The notes below the pieces were generated by a model, which was given only the letters and a program-made list of their open reading frames with translations, was not told the DNA's origin and ran no database searches. From Scilla litardierei (Eukaryota; Streptophyta; Magnoliopsida; Asparagales; Asparagaceae), in the NCBI GenBank assembly GCA_030789695.1, contig CM061132.1, forward strand, positions 146,948,597 to 147,012,596: a DNA stretch of 64,000 nucleotides. The letters run 5' to 3'. Shown here piece by piece: positions 35,026 through 46,399 of the stretch; position 1 is the first letter of the stretch; each line of letters opens with the position of its first letter. A program made the translations under genes and the position numbers.

Positions 35026-35468
35026 GTTATCCGTGATTTCAATGGTGATTGGATTCATGGTTTCTTCACCGGCATTAACCCTTGCTCTGTGCCTCATGTC
35101 GAACTCCAGGCGATCCTCCTCGGTTTCTCCTTGGATTGGACTGTCGGTCATAGACGCATAATTCTGGAATCAGACTGCTTCCACTCGGGCTCTCACCTCT
35201 CTCCGCGGCCTGTTTGTTCCTACTCTGCCTGATATCAAATGCCTTCTCCATTGGCATTGGTGTATCCAGATCAGACTGGTTTCTGGTCACGCCAATTCTA
35301 TTACGGACTCCCTTGCGCAGGAGAATCTCCTGTCTTTTCCTCTCCCTCATCCGATTGATTTTCCTGCTTGCCCGACATTTTGTTAACCGGCCCTGGCCCT
35401 TTACCTGGGTCAGCCCGATCCTTAAGCTAGCTTTTGCCAGCTCCTCTGTACCCCCCCAAAAAAAAAAC

Positions 35469-35978
35469 TGTGAAGGACTGTTGGTAACTTGAGGGGGGCA
35501 ATGACTACAAGGAAATCAATTATCAGTGGGCTGACAGCTAAACCTTGAAGAAGCAATGATTAAAACATAGTTTAGTCGACGAAAAAATATATTTAATACA
35601 AGTCATTTTCATTTCATAGTCAGCTGAGCTAATAGAACAAGGCCATTGCCTCATTGATTACAGTGGCGTCGCAAGTTGCAACCAATAGCGAAAAAGAGGA
35701 GGCGATTAACAATACAAAGAGATGGGAGTGTGGCCCTGTTAGGGTTCCACACTTCGTACACATGCAAACCAGACTGTTGCTTGTGTCCCTTGCAGTTATC
35801 AGCAGATCTGTACATTGGAGTCTGATCTGTACTTCTAGCTATATACCAACTGCCACTGAGTTACCAAAAACACCCACAATAATCAATATTTATGTTCATT
35901 AAACTTAAGTGCAGGCTTCTCTATATAAGATCAATAAGGAGGTCAGGTACCTGGAAGTAGGCCACCAAGTCTTCAAAA
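35469..35978 (+). promoter_or_regulatory. Upstream region and TATA box of first bHLH Ib gene
   Basis: TATATAAG at 35922-35929 lies about 50 bp before the ATG at 35979, so the leader must be short. The LINE ends only about 450 bp further upstream, so the proximal promoter is confined to about 500 bp unless elements lie beyond the insertions. I do not see a perfect G-box in it. Confidence 0.6.
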
Positions 35979-36882
35979 ATGGTATCAATCTCTCCTAGCA
36001 TTTCTTCTGTCCTGGACTGGCAACTTGAAGAGCAGATGATGATCCACGACTACCTTCCCTTCGATGATCTGCTCGAGAGCTACAACATCCACAACGAAAC
36101 CCACACATCCCACAACTCCACTTCATCGCCTCAGCCGCCAGAATCCGGGTACGAGGACATCCACGAGAGAGTGCCCTCAAGCTCCAAGAACAGACCAGGC
36201 CACAACGAATACGAGCGTGACAGAAGGAAGAAGCTAAACAAGCTCTACTCCTCCCTCAGGGACCTTCTACCAGACAAGGACCAAAACGTATGCCAGTGAT
36301 CAGCTTGAACATTTTTGTAATTAACTGTATTCTGACTGAAGTGTTTCATGATGCAGAAGAAATTAAGCATCCCGTGCACCGTTGCCCGTGTACTCAGGTA
36401 CATACCTGAGCTGCAGAGACACATCAAGAAGCTGATACAGAAGAAGGAAGAGCTGCTGTTGAGGGTATCAAAGGATGAATTTGCCTCGACTTATTCTGAC
36501 GGCGCGATCAAGCCGGTGATTTCTGCAACATGCCTGAATGCCGACGAGATCATGATCCAGTTGTGCACCCTGACCAGAAGCGAAACAATTCCCTTCTCAA
36601 AGGTCGCGGACATTTTGGAAAGAAGGGGACTGAATGTCGTGAATGCCACTACTCACACCACGCAGTCTGACAGAACCTTTTATTCTCTCCATCTTCAGGT
36701 TACAATTTTTATGGCTTATTCAAAATTTTTTCATAGAAGAGCTGTTTGTGAGAGGATGTTGATGTTTAATGTGTGCGATTGAACAGGCAAAAGAAACCGT
36801 GAGGTTGGAAGGCCACATCCTATGCGAGCAACTTACGAACTCTCTTAGTGAACACGATGTCGGTGCCAAGATTCTCAGATGA
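35979..36882 (+). CDS. bHLH transcription factor, subgroup Ib (ORG2/ORG3, IRO2-like), first tandem copy
   Basis: Three exons, 35979-36287, 36357-36698 and 36787-36882, with GT/AG junctions and total 248 aa. The bHLH domain spans about residues 75-125. The basic region HNEYERDRRKK carries H75, E79 and R83, the residues that read E-box/G-box DNA. Intron 1 falls after LLPDKDQN within the loop, and exon 2 opens KKLSIPCTVARVLRYIPELQ, a subgroup Ib hallmark. The remainder (ISATCLNADEIMIQLC, then a short exon 3 with AKETVRLEG) is the ACT-like C-terminal region of the family. In Arabidopsis and rice, subgroup Ib factors are iron-deficiency-induced and partner FIT-type bHLH proteins to activate iron uptake. 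That role is inferred here from family. The nucleus is the expected location. A second copy lies at 46400. Confidence 0.92.
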
Positions 36883-38309
36883 AGCAGGGATTGCAGTTCC
36901 TACCCACTGAAAACTTGGCAAAAAGCTAATGAAGAATTTCCATCTCTTGGGCAAGAGAAGAAGGGGTTCATCAGTTTAGTAAATGATGATAGGAATTAGT
37001 TAGAGTACTAATGCATGTTCACAGAAAAGGTTTTCCTTTTCTCTTCTGATGTATATTGTGTAGCTATTTAGAAATGTGGCCTGTTTTTGGCAATGTATCC
37101 TGTTTTGCTCTTTGGCTTTATTTGTGCCTCAAGAGTTGAATGTAATTTTCTATATGAAACCTGGTGTCTTCCCCCTTCAAACCTTTCTTGTGTCCTTGTT
37201 TAGGTCTGGTACAGGTCATTAGAAATGTGAGCATGACAAGCTTTTGTTGGAACAGGATGCCCAACAGAAGAAACTAAGCCCACAAACTAGGATATGCATG
37301 TAAGAACTAACCTTATTTGAGTTATAAGTCCTAACATATTTAATCATATATCATATATTATGTTAAACAATATGGGTCTAAATTCACTCTCAAGTTCATT
37401 GCCATACCACGCCTTTCGCCACTCTGGAGGATGCGAAACACATCCCAACACATGCCTGAATGTCTGAAGTTTTCTTGGCCAAGAATCTGACTTCAATTTA
37501 TAGAGGGATTAAGTGAGGTTCACAGGAGCTCCTAACAGATTCAGATTTTTCACTGAGCCTTGTGCTCCGCGAACAATAACATGATCAGAGACTTAGACGA
37601 TGATGATCTTGCTGTAGGATATTACCATGCCGTATACAGAAGCAACCTATGTACAAGTGGTGGTGTGTATATGCAAATTTCTTTGCAGAGATACCAAAAC
37701 TAACAGAAATTGTAGCAGAACCAATGTTCATGACATTAGATGGCAGATTTGAAGGGAGGAATCAGGTCCAGGGAGGAAGGAGGTGTAAACTGATACAATT
37801 AACTTTGAAATGTATAAATTTCGTTAGTTTTGCAAGCACCATTCATTGTTCTTTAAAGACTATAAGTAATGCTACACAGCCCACCAAAGATTGAGAATTA
37901 ATTACTTGGCTCATAACAACCACCACCACAAGAATGACATAACACTGGTTCCACAATCCGCTAAGAGCCAGACTACTCGCTCTTTTTAATATGAGAGGGC
38001 CCACAAAAAAGAACATATAACAATCAATCAACTTAAGAACATACATTCATTATAAGAAATGCTATTCCAAGCATAACAAACATTCTTATCTAGACCACAA
38101 ACTATAATATCAAACGTTTAAACTGACCGGCACTCGCAATTGGAATGATAAAAGTACTTATTTTCTTGAATCCCCACAGGCTCATGATATAGCCAGCCGT
38201 GGCATGCCCTATATGAGTCATCCAGTAAATCTAGAAATGAAAATTATGTTTATATATTCTAACACACCACTGCCAGTTGAGTGCCTTTTTCAATAGGCCG
38301 AAACACCTA
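36883..38309. other. 3' flank of first bHLH gene and repeat debris; no gene seen
   Basis: 36883 to about 37200 is probably 3' UTR and terminator region. 37290-37440 is a diverged copy of a repeat also seen at about 53270-53430 and 54115-54255 (words AACATATTTAAyCATATATCA and CATACCAyCTNCTTT). The remainder is AT-rich with only short, unsupported ORFs. Confidence 0.5.
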
Positions 38310-40957
38310 TGAAGAAGTTGGCTCGATTCGACGCAGGAGAAGCAGTTGTATGGCAGACGAGTTATCTTGTGGAGAGGTAACTTGACTGCGCCTGGATTCG
38401 ACCTATCTGACTCTGCACAAGTCAGATACGAGGATACTGAGTAAGTGTCTTCATCAGCGCAGTTGGGTCGTTCGGTCGTCAGTTTGAGTCTGAGGGTCGA
38501 ACGCTCGGCATTGGGTCGATGTGTCGTAACGCGGTTAGAGTTCGTGTTCGGTCGATCTGTCGTATGAAGGCTCGAAGGATGAAGGCTCGTATGCAAGTCT
38601 TGGCACTTGGGTCGTTCGACACAGAAGGAAGGTCGATCGGTCGAATGGAGCCCGTTGGGATGCGGCCAACTAGGAAGCGGCGATGGGCCCACTTGGGCGC
38701 GTCAGCATTAATTGCGTAGAGCGACGATTGGATTGGATGCCGTAATTGTCGAGATCAGTATCCTTAAGAATTCCTAACCAATGATGACACATATTGTAAT
38801 CTAGGGTTATAAATATATATGGAGCTTTAGGTTAGGGTTTCGTGTGGAACACATTTGTATCTTTTGTTAGAGCAGCCATTTGTGAGAGCCAACTTTGAGA
38901 TATTGTATTGTGAGCTTTTGGAGAGATCTTGTGTGTTTTTTCTTCGTTGGACGAATGGAAGATTTGTATTGTTCTCTCCGTTTGTAATAAAGTTCATCGG
39001 TGTTCCCCCTTGGCCGTCCACGGCTTAAACGCAATCTTGTTTGTGCTCTATTTGTTTGCTGCTAATCTTTCGTCCTCGATCTCCACGATCTTGAGTATTC
39101 CGCCATGTTTGTGTTGGCAGAGCTGGGATACAACGTACAACAAATTGGTATCAGAGCAGTACGGTATTCGAGATCAACGTAGAAGATGAAGATGAGTAAC
39201 GGTGGTGATGACGGTTCTCCAAAGGCGTCGACTTCTTGATATCCTTCATCTTCTCAGACTATTGTGTTTAACATAAAGTTCGAATTGAGAAGTTTGATGG
39301 GAAGATCAACTTCAGTATGTAGAGATGTGAAGTTATGGATATCTTGAACCAACTTGGTCAAGATATCGCATTGGACGAGAAGCCGACAGATATGTCCGAT
39401 GAGGAGTGGAGAACTCTGAATCGGAGTGCATGTGATACCTGATGCAGCTGAGATTTGGAGCGAAATTGCTATGCACACAAGTTGGCAGAAAAATTACTTT
39501 GCACACTACAGTCGTGATTATAAGAAGCCAGCCGAACCTAGTTCTTGAGGATGCGAAAATTGTGAAAGAAAGTTCAATTTCTAGTTTATTATTCCTTAGA
39601 TCTCTTGTATTAGTATTTCACATTCCCTTAGATTAATTGTTTGTTAATTGTCTCTTCCATTCCTAGTCATTTATTTAACGAGTAGTACTTTTTAGTTGTT
39701 TTAATTTTTATTTTCAGATCTGGATTTCAGATCCAGATCTAGGTTCACATCAGTACCATCTGCCTGTATTTGTCAAAGGAGAAGAAATATCCATATATGG
39801 AGGAGACAAGTGCAAGCAAGTTCTGGAAGAACTCGACGACAAGTACATGAAGAAGAACATCCAAAACCGGCTACACTTGAAGAAGATGATTTTCGGTTTG
39901 AAGTTAGCCGAGGGGGTTTCTATGGAGGAACACATCGACTACTACAACAAGCTTCTTACCGACCCGAGAAACGTCGACATGAAGGTTAACGATGAAGATA
40001 AGGCGATGATTCTTCTCAACTCTCTACCCATCGAGTATGAGTACTTGGTGTCGGTTCTTACATATGGTAAGGAATCGATCACATTTGAAGAGGTGTCCAA
40101 CGCTCTGACGAGCAACGAGTTCAGTAAGAACGATGGAGACATCTGCAGCCGAGCTTCAACGACGCTCTTACAGTCGTACTGGGTCATAGTAGTGAGAAGG
40201 GTTGAGATATGAGGGAGTATTTCAGATCCAAGTCCAGAGACAAGACAAGAGGCCCCCAATGTAAGGTGACAAAGGACCAATGTGCTTTCTGTAAAGAAAG
40301 AGGACATTGGGTCAGAGATTACCCAAAGGCAAAGATGAAGCACGATGCAACTGTCAACGTCGTTAAGGACGTTGAGGTCGAGGAGTATGTATTGGTCGGT
40401 GCTTCGGAGGGTGTGACGTCAGATGGTTGGGTGCTCGACTCTGGGTGCTCGTTCCATATAACGCCACATTGAGAATATTTTACGACCTTCAGGGAAGGTG
40501 GTAAGTGTACAGTCTTGCTGGACGATGACCGAGCCTGTAGCATGACTGGCGTCGGGACAATGCGGATGAGGATGGGCAACGGTGTTACACGAGACATCGA
40601 GGAGTTGCGCTTTGTTCCCGACCTAAGGCGCAATCTCATATCGCTCAGCTCACTCGAATTCAAGGGATGTCGAGTGATCATGGAGAATGGAGCTCTGAGA
40701 GTGACCGAGGAGCAATGATCGTGATGAAGGGAAAGCGTCAAGACAACCTCTATTATTTGGATGGCTCGATCGTAGCTGGTACAGCGGCTATGACTTGTGA
40801 GGCTGAGGAGAACGACTTAATGTTATGGCACATGCGACTAGGTCATGTGGACGAGAAAGCATTGCAGAAACTTATCGTTGAAGGGTTGTCTAAAGGGAGC
40901 CAATACCGGAAAGATTGAGTTCTGCGAGCACTGTGTGTTTGGGAAACAGACACATTA
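38310..40957 (+). mobile_element. Truncated copia fragment related to element D (element E)
   Basis: The 5' LTR is 38310-39142, starting TGAAGAAGTTGGC and ending ACGTACAACA. It is followed by the PBS TTGGTATCAGAGC at about 39145. Gag, protease and GAG-pre-integrase are collinear with element D but in the opposite orientation. Homology stops at about 40957, within CVFGKQT at the start of integrase, and no RT, RNase H or 3' LTR follows. Gag has an early TGA after a SKAST-like start and a Trp-to-stop change near 39320. A 314-bp insertion splits it at 39439. The protease site is WVLDSGCSFHITPH (DSG retained, unlike element D), and the CCHC knuckle has lost its last Cys (HWVRDY). Confidence 0.85.
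39439..39752. mobile_element. 314-bp solo LTR or miniature LTR element inside element E gag
   Basis: Interrupts gag at a point where element D is continuous. It begins TGATGCAGCTGAG and ends GTTCACATCA, with a near-perfect 5-bp duplication, ATACC (39434-39438) and GTACC (39753-39757). No coding capacity. The palindrome AGATCTGGAT followed by ATCCAGATCT lies near the right end. Confidence 0.7.
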
Positions 40958-41771
40958 GAGACTCATGATTTCAGACTTGACACATTCACGACCGAGCATA
41001 TGAAATGTAAGTTTAGTAGATCATAGCATGATAAAGTTGAACGAAAAATATATATCTGTAAGTAAATACTTTTAGGTTGGATCAAATATTCAATAGGATG
41101 CAGTGATTAAGTAAGATATTAATCATAAAATTAGAGCATGATAGTTTCAGTGAAAAGCCACAAAACGGGGTTTTGTGCAATCAAAATATACCATTATGGT
41201 TAAAGGATAAATGTCACATAACGGTAATTAGACTAGCTTTATTATATGATACAGAGTGTTAGGTTATTATCAAGAAGCATATTATCAAGAAGCATGAAAA
41301 GTGTATGCATATGACAGAGATGCATATGTTACAATGGATAAGTGGAAATATTAGAAAATATAAATTAAGAAACGAGGATATCCGAGTAAAGATAGGTGTG
41401 ATATATATAGATGATAACATGAAGCAACATCACTCGATATGATTTGGCTATATACGTCGAAGGCATATTGATGCATCCGTTAGAAAGACAGAAAATTTAA
41501 GTGTTGAGATTAAGAAAAAAAGAGTCAAGTCGAGGAAAACATGAATAGAATTGATATGAATGGATATGAAAGATATTGGTTTGACTAAAGAGAAAGCTTT
41601 AGATAGTAATGTGTGAAAAATAAGTATCCAACATCATATTCTGACATTCTTCTATTAAATCCATGAAGTCGACCCCAATTTTTGTGATGAAGGCTATGAT
41701 GACTGAACACATAAAGAGTTACAAGTACTATAGATAGCATGGATTTCTATGTGAAGAGTTTGATCAACCCT
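40958..41771. other. AT-rich sequence; no gene seen
   Basis: The sequence after the truncated element E has no convincing ORF and no recognisable repeat boundary. Confidence 0.45.
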
Positions 41772-41776
41772 ATAAG

Positions 41777-42664
41777 TGTTGTTTTTTTTTCTGCTGATAA
41801 ACCCTCACTTTATTACTCCATGGGCCCCTCTCTTTATGGGACTTGAAGGCTTCATGTTCCCTTTTGACTGACCGACACTTGAGGTTGCAATACAAAAAAA
41901 CAGAGTGGTTTTTTTTGTTTTGCTCAGCAAGCTGCCTATTTCCAGAGAGAGAGCTCTTTCTTTGCAGGCGAACGAAGGAAGGCTACTGCTATTCTTTTTT
42001 GGGGAAAGCAGTGGGAGCTTGGATCTGAGATTGGAGGGGAAGAAAGCTAGGGAGCTTCTTCTTGTGTGAGATCCAAGGTGAGTGTCTTCGTTTCTCCTTC
42101 CGTGTTTGAGATCTAGAGTCCCTTGGGTAGCTTCCAAGTTTGGGGCTATATTACCAAGGAGTGATCTCCATTGGTGTGGGATTGGTCCCTTGAGGAGCTC
42201 TACGTGTTGTAGAGGCTTTGTTATCAAGGATTCCCACTTAGTTGAGAGTGTGTGTGAGCTTGGTGAGAGATCTAGGGTTAGGTCTTGTTGCTTGGAGCTT
42301 GTCTCTCATTGTGGAGGAAGAAAATGATGGGGTCGGTGTATGCCTTACTTGATCGATAGTGGAACCGGATGCATTGGATGCTGGACGTAGGTTGTTCGCA
42401 ACCGAACCAGGGTAAATCTCCGTCTCTTTTGTGTTGCTCTTAATTTCGTATTATATTTACGTGCTTACATTATCTATCGCAAGATCGTCGAGGGAGTTGG
42501 TAGTTGGTGACAACTCTCTCTTGTGCCCGTGAGGTGTTTGGTTTTGTGCCTAGGTGACATCTCGGTGGAATTCGGGATTGGGATTGTTTGGCCACCGTTT
42601 CCGCGCATTATAGGTGGCGTTGTGTGCCTAGCCTAAGTGTTGGGAGGTGCACGGGAATCCAACA
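41777..42664 (+). mobile_element. Solo LTR, 888 bp
   Basis: Begins TGTTGTTTTTTTTT and ends GGGAATCCAACA. Both flanks carry the exact 5-bp duplication ATAAG (41772-41776 and 42665-42669). The 3' part (AACCGGATGC, then GTAGGTTGTTCGCAACCGAACC, TAAATCTCCGTCTC) has the layout of R-U5 sequence in plant Tork-type copia LTRs. No PBS or PPT is adjacent, consistent with LTR-LTR recombination. Confidence 0.8.
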
Positions 42665-42669
42665 ATAAG

Positions 42670-45600
42670 GACATATCTAGGTATAACGGATGGCTGTGAC
42701 TTTAAAGTGACTATGTGCCTGCTGATATAGTCCCCCCCCCCCCTCGCTCTCTCGCGTAGGTCAATAGGCCAAAAAAGATATCTAGCTGATAAACAAGATG
42801 TAATCCCATTTTATAGCTTTAATTTGTGAATTCCATTAACAAGTCCAGAATTTGAGTACACATAATAAACTCAAGATTATCATTGGTAAGTAAACTTATT
42901 CAGCATTTTATTTTTGAATTTTTGTGTTTATCCTTCATAGAATGCTATGCCAACAAATAATCGATCGGTAGGAGGAAATGCATGCCCAATGCTTCTACAT
43001 TTATCGGATAATGGCTATGCTATAAACTGCTTCCACACCTCACACAAAATTAACGAGTTTAAATTGTTACCTCATAGAAATATAGGAACACCGTGTGCAT
43101 GCAAGTATGTTGATTACTATTCAAATACTTCATGACTCATCAGAACAGACTGAATCTAGTAAGCCCTACCTAGTAGCTAGCCAATCAAATCCTGAACCCG
43201 ATAAAAATCATACACGGCTGTTTAGCCATACCCATCATTGTAGACATTGCAATTGCATTCAGAATCCTTTCAAGATAAAGTAAAAATCCCATGCAAGGAT
43301 CAGACTGTTTCTGCTAAATTCAATGTCAGATTATTAAAGGGAATTTAAAGCTGATGAGGACGGAAAAAGAGGTATACAAGAGACATAGGGTTCAGATCAT
43401 CGACGAATCATTCACCGGTCGCATAACACATATTAGTCAAAAGCATGATATGAATGAAATCCAGAGAAGCATCTTTACATATATAATCTGAACAAGTAAT
43501 GGAAGACAGTAAAAATGAATGATTAAAATATTAGCATGATCGATATGTACACTTCTATGGATGTGTGAACACATTGTATAAAACTAAGATCCTTGATAAG
43601 TCACAATCTTTGCGGATGAAGTTGGTAATGCATGATGTCATCTAAATGTCCAAAGCGATAAAATAGCATAGAATAAACAGAAGAAAGTGTAAACTGTTTT
43701 AAAGGGAAATATCCTAGATTGAAATTTCTAAATACCATGTACCAAATAAAGCTTATGTACTCTCTGCAATTAGCATTGAGATTTCCATCTTCATAAAGTT
43801 CTTCAAGGAAAATGAACAGCTTGTGCTTCAGCTCATAACTGGTATCCAAACAAATAGACCCTCTAAATGAATGATTTAAGATATAATAAAATCAAGAAGA
43901 AAGAAGTACATTAATGCAGTTAATTCATTTCAGTTGGGGTTTTTAAATAAACCTCTCAAACTACTTTATGTAACTTCCTCTGGCAATGGAACTAATAACA
44001 AGCCTAATAGAGAAGGCTCTTTAATTCCTTTTATAAAAAAATAGCACCCAATGTATAAAAATTGATTAACCCAAGGTCAGTTGGTTATATTTAATCACCT
44101 TCGATGCAACGCCAGTATCAGTGAAAATGTCTGCATCAATCTCAAGGAATGAAATCAATATAATCACGGTGATGATAATTAAACGACAGCCAACAATTTG
44201 ATTAGTTTACTAAATTTGGTTTCTTAAACTATGCTTAGCTCAGTGGATTAGGGAAATAGCCATTAGAATATTTGGAAATTGCAAGTAGAACTTGATGAGA
44301 TAAGGTATCAGGCATAAAATAAGCTGAGATAAGTAGAACTTGAGGGAACGTGGTTGCCACAGGGGAGCACACTGCAAACACATGCAAAGTGAACTCCTGC
44401 TTGTGTCCTCCATGCAGGAGGCATGCTTTGTATTTGCCAATTGTAACAAATATACATCATATGGGTTCAAAATGATTAGTGAGTACAACTCCTATATGTT
44501 TTTAATGGAAGATAGATAAATTGTATATGATGATGAGGAACAGAAATTGTAATTCTGAAGCTACCAGTTGTCATTAGTTAGCTATTAATGATAATATGTC
44601 ATGTATTTCTGAAACTCTGCTTGTGAAGCATGCTTCCGCTAATATGTCATGTATTTCTGAACAATACCAGTTGTCATTAGTTAGCTATTAATGATAAGCA
44701 GCTATACATGTCATTTGGTTATGAGCATAAATGAGCATTTTTGTGAGTGTCTGTGTGCATGTATGAATATTAGATGAGTGCTTAAAGCCTTTAACAATTA
44801 TATCATCAATTATTACATAGAGTATCATATTTTAAAAAAGAACAGCAAACCATGTTTTAGGCTGTGGGAGATCCTCCTTGCACTCTTGCTCCTTTCTTAG
44901 CAAAAATTGATAGGAATGAAAAATTGTCCAGATTAAGGGTTTTTTCCTTTTTTTAATTAGATTTATATCTGAAGCATTGTGGGGAGGTATTTCACAATTA
45001 ACAAGTGTATTTTCAAGCTGTTCCTGGAACAATGATTCAGTTTCTAATACACCAAGAAAGTGTTTTCTATGTGCACACAAATGCAACAAATCAGAGAAGA
45101 CTAGTTATATGAATGAAATAATCAACAACAAATCAATTATATTAAAAAAACTTGGTTTTACAAAGTATTCTACTGGTCCTTCTACACTTCTTTGCAGTAA
45201 AATTTCCTTGAACTATGGTGCTCCAAATGAAATTGAACCCTCAATAAAAAATCTTCCGCTTACTACCATGATAAAGATACCACATTTGCTTTTATGCAAA
45301 ACCTGCAAATTAAGAATTTTGAAGTTTCTGTGCAAGTATTTAACATTAAATTTTGGATCACATTGTTCAACTAATTAATAATCTTTATAAATAAGAGTCT
45401 CTTCCTATAAATTTTCTAGTTTGCATACATGGATTACTATTTCTAGTTCTGCGATCAGGCAACAAAGATTTAACAATAGAATGAATGCTCATCTTTATAT
45501 ATATTATCAGATTTAGATAAAAATATAGTGTGTACAAGAAAATATTTATTCATAATAGCAAGATGATAGTGTACCTATTGCTATATTAACTACATGAATG

Positions 45601-46069
45601 CGAACTATTTACCGCTTATCCTAGATAGCATAATTACATTTTGGTAGACAGAAATTTTTTCAATGATGTTTTAGATTTTTCACAAGAATATTTTCACGAG
45701 TTGCTTGAACCTTAACAAGCATCCAGTTAGAAGAATATTTGTATCATGGAAGCCTAATAATTTCGATAGTATTGTATCTAAATGGTTTGTTATTTTACTC
45801 CCTAATTGTTAAAAGCTTAATTTAAGCTTAGTTTTCATACAATCAATATAATATATAAATAATATATTACATCATCAGAATGTCCTCAGATGCTCGCAGT
45901 TATATGTATATCAATCATAATATTCTCAGAAGATGTAAATTATACAGTAGACATGAGAGGTTCTGTCCGAGCTGTTATTAATTCTAAGTTACTAGCAACA
46001 AAAAGATTGCCATTGGAACAATACACCGTTTGACACCTGCCAGTACATTTAGTAGTTACCGGACGAAGT
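42670..46069. other. Intergenic region between the tandem bHLH genes, with exon-like minus-strand pieces
   Basis: Mostly AT-rich. Two minus-strand stretches look coding: about 43754-43842, encoding YELKHKLFIFLEELYEDGNL followed by NANCR between a CAG acceptor and a GTACAT donor, and about 44965-45075, encoding FLGVLETESLFQEQLENTLV followed by NCEIPPHNAS. I do not recognise the protein and cannot join them into a gene. They may be exons of a minus-strand gene or of a fragment. A 55-bp direct repeat occurs near 44570-44640 and 44638-44700 (CCAGTTGTCATTAGTTAGC and AATATGTCATGTATTTCTGA). Confidence 0.35.
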
Positions 46070-46083
46070 AAACGAGTGTTGAT

Positions 46084-46290
46084 GAGCTCCGGTGCCCACC
46101 CTAGTGGTTGAATTACCCGGCTGTCTCGGTGGAGGCCCGGGTTCGAATCCCACTACCCACTATCCCCTTTCTTTATTTTCCAGCTTTTAGGGCTTCGATG
46201 GATATATGGCTTCTCCGTGTTCGGGGTTAAGCGATCATGGCGGGTGTACCCGTGTTCACGACCCATGTTTCCTTCTTCTAATGGATAAAA
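46084..46290 (+). mobile_element. tRNA-derived SINE, 207 bp, immediately upstream of second bHLH gene
   Basis: Flanked by a perfect 14-bp target duplication, AAACGAGTGTTGAT, at 46070-46083 and 46291-46304. Inside are a Pol III B box, GGTTCGAATCC (near 46141), and a degenerate A-box-like CCTAGTGGTTG (near 46101), about 30 bp apart as in tRNA genes. A non-tRNA body follows and the 3' end is A-rich (GATAAAAAAA). All four traits fit a plant tRNA-derived SINE. It is not a functional tRNA gene because no acceptor stem forms. Confidence 0.85.
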
Positions 46291-46304
46291 AAACGAGTGT
46301 TGAT

Positions 46305-46399
46305 TATTCCTGCGTTGCTTCTACGCAATGCATACAAGGTCCTCTATAAATAAGAAGCGGTGAGTCCGACTCTTGGGGGTAGAACTTCAAGCCATCGCC
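46305..46399 (+). promoter_or_regulatory. Core promoter and leader of second bHLH gene
   Basis: TATAAATA at 46345-46352 is 48 bp before the ATG at 46400. The SINE and its duplication end only about 40 bp upstream of the TATA box, so any proximal enhancer sites have been displaced by about 220 bp or replaced by SINE sequence. Confidence 0.6.

Larger units (their letters stand above)
22131..35468 (+). mobile_element. LINE (L1-type, RNase H-bearing), 5'-truncated, with nested insertions
   Basis: The three LINE parts are 22131-22223, 25995-27180 and 35026-35468. The first encodes SIPSYIMQFSAFPFGV followed by IDRKLRS, the end of a plant LINE RT. The second continues with SRRIHLLDLAHLALPKIHGG, a zf-RVT region (VRDGAS, WDYSPSGECTVKDAYSY, ETLIHCLMDCPQVCALW) and the start of an RNase H-like domain. 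The third resumes RNase H at IRDFNGDWIHGFF and ends in an A-rich tract near 35459-35468. The two breaks are insertions, and removing each insert plus one target duplication leaves the LINE frame continuous. Frameshifts elsewhere (e.g. near 26290) and the missing 5' RT and endonuclease make it inactive. Confidence 0.85.

Noticed and set aside
44977..45378. 133-aa plus-strand ORF
   Set aside because: The sequence is Lys/Asn/Ser-rich as expected for AT-rich DNA. The minus strand of its first part looks more coding-like. No start context or domain is visible.
46100..46165. Possible tRNA gene (B box GGTTCGAATCC)
   Set aside because: No acceptor or anticodon stems form, and the segment lies within a 207-bp unit with 14-bp target duplications, so it is a SINE.
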